64,000 nt of DNA, from the NCBI RefSeq assembly GCF_963169125.1, contig NC_084795.1, positions 261,759,042 to 261,823,041 of the forward strand, written 5' to 3'. The DNA comes from Humulus lupulus. Taxonomy: Eukaryota > Streptophyta > Magnoliopsida > Rosales > Cannabaceae. The notes below the pieces were generated by a model. It did no database searches. It saw nothing but the letters and a program-made list of their open reading frames with translations, and was not told the DNA's origin. Below, piece after piece: positions 22,836-32,531 of this stretch (positions are counted from its first letter, which is position 1; each line of letters opens with the position of its first letter). The position numbers and the translations under genes are program-made.

Positions 22836-25800
22836 ATGTCTAGGGTATGTGTTTTTTTTAATCTCTTCTCCATTAAAAAATGTTATAGTATGTATTGTTG
22901 AATTTGACTGTGTTAAATCTGACTGTGTGACATCTGATAAACCGTAAAATTTTGAAAAAAATTTCTGGGTTTTTTTAGAGGTACGATAAGGTACGATAGT
23001 GGGTCGATATGGGTACGATAGTATTTGTGTTTCTCATAACTTCAGGTTGAAGATGAGTGTACGATAGGGGTACGATAGTGGTTCGATGGTGGTACGATAG
23101 GTTGTGTTTTCTGATAACTTGAGGTTGAAGATGGAGGTACGATAGGGTACGATGTTGGGTACGATGTGTGCCCGATAGTGGGAACAAATTGTTGTGTATG
23201 TTATAATACGATGGTGTACGATGTGAGGTACGATTGTGCACGATGATGTTATAGTTCCAGTTTTCCATTGGTGTCCGATATGGTGCGATAGATTCCGATA
23301 GTTGCTCGATAGTATATTGCAGAATATAAAATTTGATGTTTTTTTTTGTTATTCTATTTAATTGGGTATTTATTTGTTTTATGCAGAACTTAAGACCTCC
23401 ACAACTGATAGTTCCAGTAGAGGAACATTTTACGGGACGTATCACTTGGCGCGGCAGTTGGTACTTTCCAAAGATTAAAGCAAAATTTATACAGTGTGGT
23501 TTATTGGATAGGGTGAAGGAATCCCCTTTCAAACAGTTCTTCATGGCGGAACCATTAAACTTTTCTGGTGCCTTAGTCCATCAATTGTTGTTGCACAAAT
23601 TCAGAGGGGAGAAGACTGACGAAGTCCAGTTTTATATTGGGAAAAAAAGATGTAGATTTAGCCAATTGGAGTTCGCTTTAGTTACTGGTTTAAATTTTGA
23701 GGCCGGACCGTCTGAAGCTGAGATTAAAGCGAAGACCACTTCGGATCGGTTGATTCTTGAGTACTTCAATGGTCATTCCCCAGTGAGCATAGGGCAACTG
23801 CGCAGAACTTTTGAGAGTTGTCAAATAGTTGATGATGTGTACAAGATGGGTTTGTGCTTATTAGTTGAGGGTGTTTTGAAAGGTCGTGAGGAGAAGTTGA
23901 TGGTTTGGACTGACATGCTGAAGATGGTAGACGACGTTGACTTCTTTTTCCAGTACCCGTGGGGGAAGATATCATACCAGAAGTTGTTACAAACTTGTCA
24001 AAAAGACTTTGTTGAAATGAAGAAGCATTTACAGAAGAAGATTGAGAAAGGAAAGACTCAAAAGGAGGCCAAGTACTCTATTTATTGGTATGCTGCAACA
24101 TTGCAGTATTGGGCTTTTGAGTCCATCATTGAGTTGGGTCAGGATCATGCTGTGAGATTGGGCCAAGGCATACCAAGAATGATCAACTGGCAGAGCAAGG
24201 AGAAAGTAGAGATACACAAAGAGCAACTTATTAAGTTGTTTGCCAAAAAGGTGAGCTTTTACTTTACTTTTGAATGTTCTATATTTTTTTCTAGATATGC
24301 AATTTTGTGGGTACTGCACGATAGGAATACGATAGAGTACGATTTGAGTACGATTATGGGGTTATTTTGTGGTTTTTTGTCAACTGTTTGAAAACTGACT
24401 AAGTGGTACGATTTGGTACGATGATGGTCCGATGGGGGTACGATATGTATTCTTTGTTAATGTAGTAGTAGTGGTACGATATTGGTACGATGTTGTACGA
24501 TTATGGTACGATAGTTAGCAAGCAATTCTCACTTACGGGTACGATATTGTTATGTTATGGGTACGATATGGGTACGATAATTGCATGATATGGGTACGAT
24601 ATGGGTACGATTGTTTACCATTTTTCACAGATGACAATTACTTATTTTTTATATTGTTTTACTTTCCAATCTAAATATGCATTGTTTTTTGTGGCAGTTG
24701 ACAGTATACCCCTACCTGTGTGCCCGACCTGCTGAAGAACAGTATGTGAGGACCCTTACAGACAATGAAGCCCCATTGTATGTGGACATGGGGTTAGAGG
24801 AACTAGAGGTGGGTCCCGATGGACAGCCTACACAGGAAGCCTTACAGAGCCAGGCTGAAAAGCTTGCTGAAAAGTTAGCTGAGCAAGCAGAAGCAGCAAA
24901 TATTTTTAAGGAGGTTCCACCAGCTCAACCTGAGGCACCTGAGGTTCCCCCATCAACACCTCATGCCAGCACCTCCTCCCAAGCTGAGCAACCAGGCTAC
25001 TCTATGATTTTGGCCAGGTTGGAAAAGGGTGAAGGGCAACAAAGTGCCCTTATTAAAGGTCAGTCCGAGATCTTGGGTCAATTGCAGAAGCTTATGACAA
25101 TGATGGAAGATCTTAGTAGGCCAGTTCCAGATCCACACCCTCAGTCCACTGAAGAAGGCCCTCAGTCTCCTGTAGATGAAGACATTCTCCCTAACGATTA
25201 CAGACCTGATGATGTAGATGATCACATTTTTCGCACACCAGAGGATATGCAAATTACTGTAATCGGAGATACTGAAGATTCTGAAGTACAATTCTTAAAC
25301 ATAGCTCCACCAGCACCGGAGAAGAGGAGAGAAAGAAAGAGGCCTAGGTGGTTCGATGAGTACACTGCAATGAGGAAAAGGAATAAGAAATCGAAGACAG
25401 CAGTGAATGTGGATCCATTGAGGGTTGTTGATGGTAAATTACTTATGACCTTTCACAAGTGGTTGCTTGGCACCATTGGGAATAAATATCCGAGGGAATG
25501 CTTCTCAGGGACACACGATGCTGCTTGGTTCCTGAAACTGCATACTCCGAGGACATGGCTTTCTGACTCTGTAAGTTTTCTATAACTTCATAATTAAATA
25601 ATGTTGAAAATTTATTTAAATGTTTCTATATATAGTGGTACGATATGGGTACGATATGGTACGAATGTAGTACGATAATTATAAGTGTCAAATTATAAAC
25701 TGTTTATATGTCAATGGTACGATGGTGGTACGACATTAGCACGATAGTGGTACGATATAATTTGTTAAGTAGTTACTATTACCATCATAATTTTAGAATT

Positions 25801-26845
25801 TGCAGTGGGACAATTTAGGTACGATGGTAGTACGATAATGTATGATGATGGTACGACAGTGGGACGCTAGTGGGTACGATGGTGTATAATACTAGTTTTT
25901 GCCATAAAGGTACGATGATGGTACGACATTAACACGATATTGGTATGATAGAAGGTTTTATTGTTACTATATTCATGTACGATTGGGGTACGATAATGGT
26001 ACGATTGGGGTACGATAGTTACTATATTCATGTCTGATAGTTTTTTGTTTGTTTATTTTGGTACGATATTGTGGTTACTGACTTAATTTTCCTTTAATGT
26101 AGCATTTAGATGCAGCATTCCATCTCATGAGGAGGCGTCTAGAATTTTATCCTAACGTGTACCCTCATAAATGTGTTGTTATGCCTACAATTTTTCCCGA
26201 ATCATTGAAGGGTCGGTGGGACGCTTTTCCAGGTTCTGACTACTCTAGATTTAGTTGGGATGACAGTATATTGGACCTGGTTAGGGGTGATGCAGTCCAG
26301 TTCTTACCGAGTTGGCAGAACAAGGAGTTCATTTATTTTGCCCTCTTCTTGAAAGACCAAATGCATTGGGTAGCTGTAGAGGCAGACCTGAATGGGTGGA
26401 TGCTCAACATCTTTGACTCCAGTATTGGATCAATTTCCGAAAACGATTTGATCAGCTTGATGGTTGACTGGTGTACCATTTTCCCGTCGGTCTTGCGACA
26501 GTCCGGTTTATTTGAGAACCATGACGTTATACTCGCGCCTCAGTTGACAGCATCAGAGAGTCAGGTCAGACCCTTCGATTGGAAACTCATTCCACGTGAA
26601 TTCGTACCGCAAACAAAATCCAGGTGAACTTTATTAAATATCACATATTAATTATTATTTCTTAATTACAAAACTTTATTAAATTATTGTTTATTTTCTA
26701 ATGCAGTGGCGATTGCGGATGTTACGTAATTGAGCATATTGAACATAAGCTTCTACAACTACCATTTGATAATGTAACTGACAATAATATGAAACTTTTT
26801 AGGCAAAGGTGGTGTGTAGACTTATTCTACCAAAACTTATGTTGA
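22836..26845 (+). CDS. ULP1-like C48 cysteine protease carried by the MULE (5 exons)
   Basis: Proposed exons 22836-22844, 23387-24250, 24698-25570, 26103-26623 and 26707-26845 join through GT-AG introns to 2406 nt, 801 residues, without a stop. Residues about 25-290 resemble the DUF1985 region usual in transposon-borne ULP1 genes (FPKIKAKFIQCG, FSQLEFALVTGLNF, YQKLLQTC). Residues 292-580 are acidic, low-complexity and Pro-rich, with a basic patch near 500. Residues about 583-801 are the peptidase: His670 (MHWVAVE), Asp687 (NIFDSS), Gln752 and Cys759 (SGDCGCYV), a complete catalytic set. The family removes SUMO or similar modifiers, but the substrate here is unknown. It converges with the transposase gene. 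Exon 1 (ATGTCTAGG) is tiny and is the least certain part. Introns 1-3 are filled with GTACGAT-word arrays. Confidence 0.88.
22978..23312 (+). repeat. Word array B: GTACGAT words, protease intron 1
   Basis: More than a dozen copies of GTACGAT (often GGTACGATAG), with TTCGATGG and TCCGATAG variants, all in the plus (sense) direction inside the first intron. Confidence 0.88.
24318..24611 (+). repeat. Word array C: GTACGAT words, protease intron 2
   Basis: At least 14 copies of TACGAT in under 300 bases, mostly GGTACGAT or GGGTACGATATG, all in sense orientation. The intron ends normally with a pyrimidine tract and CAG at 24695-24697. Confidence 0.9.
25637..26065 (+). repeat. Word array D: GTACGAT words, protease intron 3
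   Basis: About 15-20 GGTACGAT/GGTACGAC words in sense orientation. The block GTACGACATTAGCACGATAG near 25730 recurs in similar form near 25921, which suggests local duplication of two- or three-word segments. Confidence 0.88.
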
Positions 26846-26926
26846 ACGGTCTTAATTTTTTTGAATTGTATAATTTTTTTGATTGCTCTTTTTGTAATTA
26901 CTACATTTTAATGTGCTTAATCTTTG

Positions 26927-27176
26927 CATCGTACTATCATCGATCACTATCGTACTCTATCGTACCCTCACTTGCCTCACAAATTTCACGAACAGTACTG
27001 AAACCATACCATCGTACCATTATCGGACCAATATCGTACATTATCGTACCCTAATGTCGTACATTAACTATCGTACTACATCGAGCAACGTCGTACCATA
27101 TTGTAAGATACATTTAAATAATCCTACAACAAACAATATCGTGCATTGTCGTACCGGCATCGTGCACTATCGAACC
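26927..27176 (-). repeat. Word array E: reversed words between the two MULE genes
   Basis: Here the words read ATCGTACC, ATCGTACA and ATCGAGCA in the plus direction, that is GTACGAT on the minus strand. The array lies between the protease stop (26845) and the transposase stop (27319), so it is in the transposase-sense direction, downstream of that gene. Confidence 0.88.
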
Positions 27177-27318
27177 AACACTGGATTATTACATATTTAA
27201 GAGTTTCATAATGGAGAAAAAAACAGAAAAAAACCTGCAAAATCCAGCACATAACAAATATTACTAGTTCAAGCAGAAATAAAACATAATAGGTCAACTA
27301 GAATACAAACAAAACAAG

Positions 27319-29064
27319 TTAACCTCGGTACTTGCAAGACGCTTTGTTGTGCCCTTTACCACCACACTTGCTACAACATCGTTGTATCACAACCTTGTCT
27401 CCATTAGAAGGATATCGATTTTTCCTAATTCGTCCGACCTTTTGCTTCTTCGGTCGGCCTACAGGTTTCTTCTCAATCGGTACTCCAACTTGGATGTTCT
27501 TAATGTCTTCAGGCAATTCCCAATCATCCTCATCACCAACTGGCATAATTATCCCCTCATATGTGCTCTTCCAACTCTCTCTTGTGTAATATTGAGAGCA
27601 CAATGCGTACATGCTAATATTTCGTTCTTGAGCAGCAGCACATGCATGTGGACAAGGAATCTTCATGATTTGGAATAGGCCGCAACTGCATTGTCGTGCC
27701 TCCAAATCAACTATACCACCGCTCTGAACTGTTCCTCCGGGGTGGACATTAAATGTATAAGGTCCAGCTCTGTCGACGCTTAAGAACCGAGATTTCTCAA
27801 ATTGACATGACAAGTCCCCCTCCATAACTGGTGATAGAGTTGTGCTACACTTTTCAGCATTTTCCTTTCGAGTAGCAAACCATGTTTGAATAGTAAACCT
27901 GATGAATTCAACAAAAGCAGTGATCGGGAAGGCTCTTGCGTCCTTAGTTTTGCTGTTGAAACTTTCAGCCCAATTACTTGTCATTACATTGTAACGGTCC
28001 CCTGGAAAGTACGCACGAACCCATCTTTGAAATCCAATGCCCTCAAGATATAGTGCAACTCGAACATCCATTGCTTTTATCTTTTCAAATTCTCTTTCAA
28101 AATCTGTCTTCTTATACGAGTATGCACAACTGTAAATATGATCCGTGAAGCAATCAGTCTTGAACTTGCTAGCCACGTTCATAATAATGTGGTGGTAGCA
28201 TGCGCCATGGGGTGCATCAGGGAAGACAAGTTCCAAAGCATGAACAATGCTTTGATGCCTATCCGATACGAATGCTAAGTTCTCAACATCACCAATCGCT
28301 TGTTTCAACTTCCTCATGAAATAGGTCCAAGAGTCGTGGTTCTCACTGTCAACCATTGCGAAAGCAATCGGAAATATGTGGCTGTCTGAATCCAATGCCA
28401 CGGCACACAACATTTGGCCACCATACCTAGTTTTCAAGAAGGACCCATCAATACATATAACAGGTCGACAAAACTTGAATCCCCGCCTACAAGCACCCAG
28501 AGAAAAAAAGCAATACTTGAAGCGACCCTCGTCTACCTTGAAATCAGTAATGGAATCGGGATTGTTCAACCGCAGCATGTGCAAGTACCCAGGTAACTTC
28601 GAATATGAAGCTTCAGGCGTACCCCTAACTATGTGGAGTGCTTTCTCTCTGCATCTCCAAGCCTTCTCATAACTCATTTCGATCCCGAAAGAATTCTTCA
28701 TATCTTCTCTTATTTTGGAGGCTAAATAATCTGAACCGTTAACTGAGAATTTATCCTTGATCAGTTCGGCAACTACCAAAGGTGATGCTTGACGGTTATC
28801 TTTTTTTCGAACATCGAGGGAACATGTGTGTACATTTTCAAATGCTGTCACCTCGAACATGTTAGAAAGTTGCTTCTTCTTCCCTCTTAACCTCCACCCA
28901 CAATCAGGATCCTTGCATGTAATATACCAAACATCAGTACCAGACTTCTTAACTATAAAGTCGAATCCCTTCTTCATTGCAAACAAGCCAGCAACCTTTT
29001 TTAAATGTTCCTTGTCTCTGAAAAACTTTCCTAAATGAATCTCCCCGCCCGATGTGCCACCCAT
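27319..29064 (-). CDS. MURA-type MULE transposase, catalytic and C-terminal part (581 residues)
   Basis: Open frame of 581 residues. Residues about 7-85 match the Mutator transposase DNA-binding region (GKFFRDKEHL, WYITCKDPDCGWRLRG). Residues about 195-300 are the MULE catalytic core: Asp206 (VICIDGSF), Asp268 (FVSDRHQS), the Cys289/His292 pair (ACYHH) and Glu367 (NWAESFNS), so the DDE set is intact. A SWIM zinc finger follows (Cys459, Cys461, Cys471, His473), then an AT-hook-like basic stretch (GRPKKQKVGRIRK, about 536-548) and a CCHC knuckle (Cys564, Cys567, His572, Cys577). The family cuts and pastes at the element's inverted ends. The upstream frame (29095-29861) is in phase and separated only by one stop and 10 codons, so this is probably the C-terminal two thirds of an ~848-codon gene. 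Translation from Met at 29064 would still give every catalytic domain. Confidence 0.95.
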   Translation of the reverse strand: MGGTSGGEIHLGKFFRDKEHLKKVAGLFAMKKGFDFIVKKSGTDVWYITCKDPDCGWRLRGKKKQLSNMFEVTAFENVHTCSLDVRKKDNRQASPLVVAELIKDKFSVNGSDYLASKIREDMKNSFGIEMSYEKAWRCREKALHIVRGTPEASYSKLPGYLHMLRLNNPDSITDFKVDEGRFKYCFFSLGACRRGFKFCRPVICIDGSFLKTRYGGQMLCAVALDSDSHIFPIAFAMVDSENHDSWTYFMRKLKQAIGDVENLAFVSDRHQSIVHALELVFPDAPHGACYHHIIMNVASKFKTDCFTDHIYSCAYSYKKTDFEREFEKIKAMDVRVALYLEGIGFQRWVRAYFPGDRYNVMTSNWAESFNSKTKDARAFPITAFVEFIRFTIQTWFATRKENAEKCSTTLSPVMEGDLSCQFEKSRFLSVDRAGPYTFNVHPGGTVQSGGIVDLEARQCSCGLFQIMKIPCPHACAAAQERNISMYALCSQYYTRESWKSTYEGIIMPVGDEDDWELPEDIKNIQVGVPIEKKPVGRPKKQKVGRIRKNRYPSNGDKVVIQRCCSKCGGKGHNKASCKYRG

Positions 29065-29094
29065 AGATATATAGTGACTATTATCCTCAATGTC

Positions 29095-30462
29095 TTATCT
29101 TGTAAACATCTGAGCTTTGAATTTACTATAATATGTCGAAGAAGAGAGTGGATCACTAAATTCTCTAGCATCATTTGTTCCGTCTGGACGACTACTACTA
29201 GTACCAGGTGTTTGGCGATCTTCTCTACGGGGTCTACTTCTACATGTTGTTTGCCTCGGTATTTGGTACGACAGTGGACTCAGGCTCAAAGCTTGAGAAC
29301 GGACCTCTGTTTCTTGGTCGTCATTGCCCTCAAAATCATTTTCAGGGTCAGGACAATCAGGAAAATCATCATGAAATGGCATCTGTGCTACATGGTCAAC
29401 TGTTGGTATGAAAGGGTTTGATTCAGGTATAGCAGTGGCTACCAGCACCTCCGGATTTGTTTCTGGAACATAAGTCCCAACCTCACTACGAGTATCCTTA
29501 ACAGTACTTGGTGGAGGATTACGATCAACAATGATATTCTTCTCCACCAAAGTCACAAAAAGGGGAACAAATTCATCTGGCTTCTTCAAAAGCATTGACA
29601 AATATAAGCTTACACCTTTGTCATTCCTTATAAGTTCAGGCCGATACATTAACCCTTTCATGTACTTATAATTCACTTCTAATTTCAGGTCATACTGCAC
29701 TTTGTCAACCTCCAGCTCTGAGTACAGAAGTTCAACAAATTGTGAGTAAGTTATGTCCTTCTCCAACTCGAACGTTAAATTTTCGGCTCCATTAAAAACC
29801 CAATCTCTACCTTCACGCTCCCAAACACCATTATACATTAAGTACGCGAACAAAGTTGACCCTATCATGTACAAAGAAAAAAAATCAGTAAATGGCAACA
29901 AAATGTCGAAATTTAGTTCAAATGTTTGGGAATCGTACCAATATCGGGCCATATCGGGCGGTATCGGGCAAAGTTTTATTTATGTTTTTTGATCACTTAA
30001 AACACTAATATCGGGCAAGTATCGGGTAACATCGAGTACCATCGTACTATTAGGTCAGCAGTAACTTAATAATAACTATCGGGCATATATCGGACTACTA
30101 TCGATCCATTATCGTACTTAAAAGGATGTGTAGATTTAAAATAATAATCGGGGCAACCATCGGGTAGCCATCGTACCCTTATAACCATCGGGTAACCAAA
30201 ATATCGGGCAACCATCGGGTTGCCATCGGACCTTCATCCCTAACCTTGAAACTCAACAACTATCGTGCCTGTATCGGGTCTCTATCGGGCATTTAGAAAA
30301 AAACTCAGGGAACCCAAGAAAACGCAGATTTTCACATAACACGATTTTCACCCAAAAAAACAGCAAAAAATACCAACAAACTATAGATCCAACATATAAA
30401 CAGCATTATGAATCATAAAAGCAACCAACAACAACAAGAATCAAAGAAAATCACTTACCCAT
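29095..30462 (-). pseudogene. N-terminal part of the MULE transposase (exons 1-2), ended by an in-frame stop
   Basis: Exon 1 is the four bases ATGG (30462-30459) before a GTAAGT donor. Exon 2 starts at 29861 after an AG acceptor and runs to a TAA at 29097-29095, giving 256 residues. The start matches the N-terminal region of plant MuDR-like proteins (LFAYLMYNGVWE, VFNGAENLTFELE). The end is low-complexity, acidic then Ser/Arg-rich. The stop is in phase with the 581-residue frame, 33 bases upstream of its first Met. It could be a point nonsense change or sit in an unrecognised intron, although the only obvious GT-AG pair there encloses about 49 bases, short for plants. Confidence 0.75.
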
Positions 30463-30794
30463 TTAATATCTTCACTATGAGCAAAAATAACACAAAGCTT
30501 GGTGTTTCTCCTCAAACAATCCACAATGTCCGAATGTGTATCTTTCTTGCAAGATTTTAGTATAAAAATCTTGTGTGTAAAACGTATGGTGAAGAGAGAG
30601 TGAGAGAGAATGTATGGTGAAGAGAGGTATGGTGAAGAGAGGTAGAGAGGAAGAGGGAGAATAGAGAGGAAAGGTGTTATGAGAGGGGTATTTTTGGTAT
30701 TAAATGAAAGATGAGCATTGATATCATATGGTGGTTAACTTTGGTTCAAATTTTAATTATTAAGCTAATGTAAGTATGATTAATCAAATTTCCC
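29930..30794 (-). repeat. Right inverted arm of the MULE
   Basis: Reverse complement of the left arm (21826-22500). It contains the transposase first exon and word array F. An AG-rich insertion relative to the left arm holds three copies of GTATGGTGAAGAGAG at 30584, 30612 and 30627. Confidence 0.88.
29932..30298 (-). repeat. Word array F: CCCGAT/GTACGAT words in transposase intron 1
   Basis: In the plus direction the words read ATCGGGCA, ATCGGGTA and ATCGTACC, that is GTACGAT/CCCGAT on the minus strand, sense for the transposase. It is the arm counterpart of array A. Confidence 0.87.
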
Positions 30795-31356
30795 TTTTGG
30801 GTATTAGACGTTTTATGGGGTCATCGGGTTATGGAAATAAATATTTGGAGATATATTTGAAGATAGAATGTTTAGGAGGGAATATTGGGGAAATTTACCA
30901 TTTTGCCCCCGAGGACGTTTTTGGTACCCCGAGCCTTGAGGTAACCTTAGAGACTAAGTAAATAAAACAAAACCAAAGAAATACTCAGAAACTTGGAGAA
31001 ACCGACCCAAACCACTCTCTCTGTCTCTCTCTCTCACTATTCTCTCTAAGCCAAACCAAGGGAAAAGCTGGGAATTAAGCAAGGATTTGAGCTCTTGACT
31101 TGGGGATTAACTCAGCATCACTTTGAGGATTCAAACAGAGGCTAAGGTAAGCATCATCTGTGATTTTGGCTAGTTAATTCAGTGGTTATTGATTGGTTTT
31201 CTTACTTCTTTTGAGGTGTTGAAGTTGAAGATTGAATGTTGGGTTTAATAAGTTTTGAAGCTAGAGTTTGTTAGGTTTTGCTGCTGGAATCATGTTGGGT
31301 AATTGGCTTGGTTTTGGTAGAGAAAATGGTGGGTTTTTCTGGGTTTGAGGGGTCGG

Positions 31357-31430
31357 GTCGCGGCCCCTTAGAACATTAGGGCGCCTGAAAGTGGAGGCAT
31401 GTCGCGGCGCCCTACAGGCAGGGTCGCGGC
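31357..31430 (+). repeat. GC-rich module of LTR-1: three GTCGCGGC units
   Basis: GTCGCGGC occurs at 31357, 31401 and 31423 in an otherwise AT-rich LTR. The other LTRs of the family carry a GC-rich module at the same place but with a different word. Confidence 0.85.
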
Positions 31431-32531
31431 GCGTGTAGGCCAAAATGAGGTTGGGCCTCAGGTTGAGCTGGGGGCTGCATCATGAGTTATTAGGGACACG
31501 ACGATTAGTGCATTTTTGGGCTTTAAAGAGGTTTTAGGCTCGGGAATCCAATATTTAAGGCTCGGGATGGATTTTATCACCCGAATTGATAGAATTCAAT
31601 GCCCCGGAGACTAGAATTATGACCCAAAGTTATTTAAAGGATTAGAACTTGATGGGTGGATATTGTTGGTGCGTTGTGACTAGGGTTTCAGTGTGGCTCG
31701 GACTAAGGGTCTGTGCTCGGGATATCAGTGCTTGGAAAGCTCGAGACACAAGTAAGAAAACTATTGTTCCCGTAGAGCTTGTGCTGTAGGGCTCAACCCT
31801 ATATGATTGTGTTGTAGGGCGTAGCCCCTTTGTCTGAGTTTATACATGTTTAAGTATCTGCTTAATTATGCTATGTGTGCATATATGTAAATGAATGACA
31901 AGAGCAGGGAACGATGAGGGTCGAGAACGGCGAAGGCCGAGAATGGCAAGGGGCCGGGAGCAGCGTTTAGCACGTGGAGTGCGAGTTGCCAGGGCGAGAC
32001 CCTAAATGATACCTGGGATATCGTCACGGTGTGGACCGCGAACCCAGGGCCCGATAAAGCGCCTAGGACAACATGGCCGTACATGTTTAGCCTACTGGCG
32101 GCTTGATTACATGTAGAATGTTAAGTATGCATATATTTTCTGCTTGTGTGAGTTTTCTTGCTGGGCTTCGGCTCACGGGTGCTCTATGGTGCAGGTAAGG
32201 ACAAGGGGAAAGTCGACCAACCATGAGTACGGAGAGCGTGAAGCGGCACGTACATGTTTGGCCTGCATGGCCAATGATTGTACTAAACCTAGATTTTGTC
32301 GTTTAGCCGACTCTGGTTATATTTTTGAGTTGTAAATATTTCTAAATAGTATTTTGGGATCCCAAATATTAAACGCTTTATGATTTTCAATGAATGGAAC
32401 TATTTTCAAAGTACACAACTCCGTTTATGGTTTAATCACACTTTTGTCTTAAAATCCTCTGTTAGCGAGTTAATTGCACATTTTCAAACTCACTTAGTGA
32501 TGACTCTAAGGAAGTAGGGCATTATACTTTA

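Larger units (their letters stand above)
21826..30794. mobile_element. Mutator-like element with ULP1-like protease and MURA-type transposase
   Basis: 8969 bp, with inverted ends that match for about 120 bp with roughly five mismatches (starting GGGAAATTTGAT) and then on as longer diverged arms. It is flanked by a perfect 9-bp target duplication, TTTTGGGTA (21817-21825 and 30795-30803), the hallmark length for Mutator. It contains two convergent genes: a C48 cysteine protease with a DUF1985-type region (+) and a transposase (-). MULEs carrying ULP1-like genes are known in plants (Kaonashi-type elements in Arabidopsis). The well-kept ends, intact protease gene and single lesion in the transposase suggest recent activity. 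Confidence 0.96.
21487..32526 (+). mobile_element. Solo gypsy LTR (LTR-1) inserted in copia-B2, split by a MULE
   Basis: The LTR starts TGTATCGTCCC and ends ATTATA, flanked by the 5-bp duplication CTTTA (21482-21486 and 32527-32531). Without the MULE it is about 2.06 kb. It belongs to the family whose other copies start TGTAATGCCCC or TGTAACGCCC. Three GTCGCGGC units lie at 31357-31430. The family-conserved block (CTTGCTGGGCTTCGGCTCAC) is at about 32157-32176. No internal region remains, which is the usual result of LTR-LTR recombination. Confidence 0.9.

Noticed and set aside
22163..23312. Possible CRISPR-like or satellite array
   Set aside because: The words are only 7-8 bases, spacing is irregular and there is no constant repeat length, so it fits neither a CRISPR array nor a satellite.
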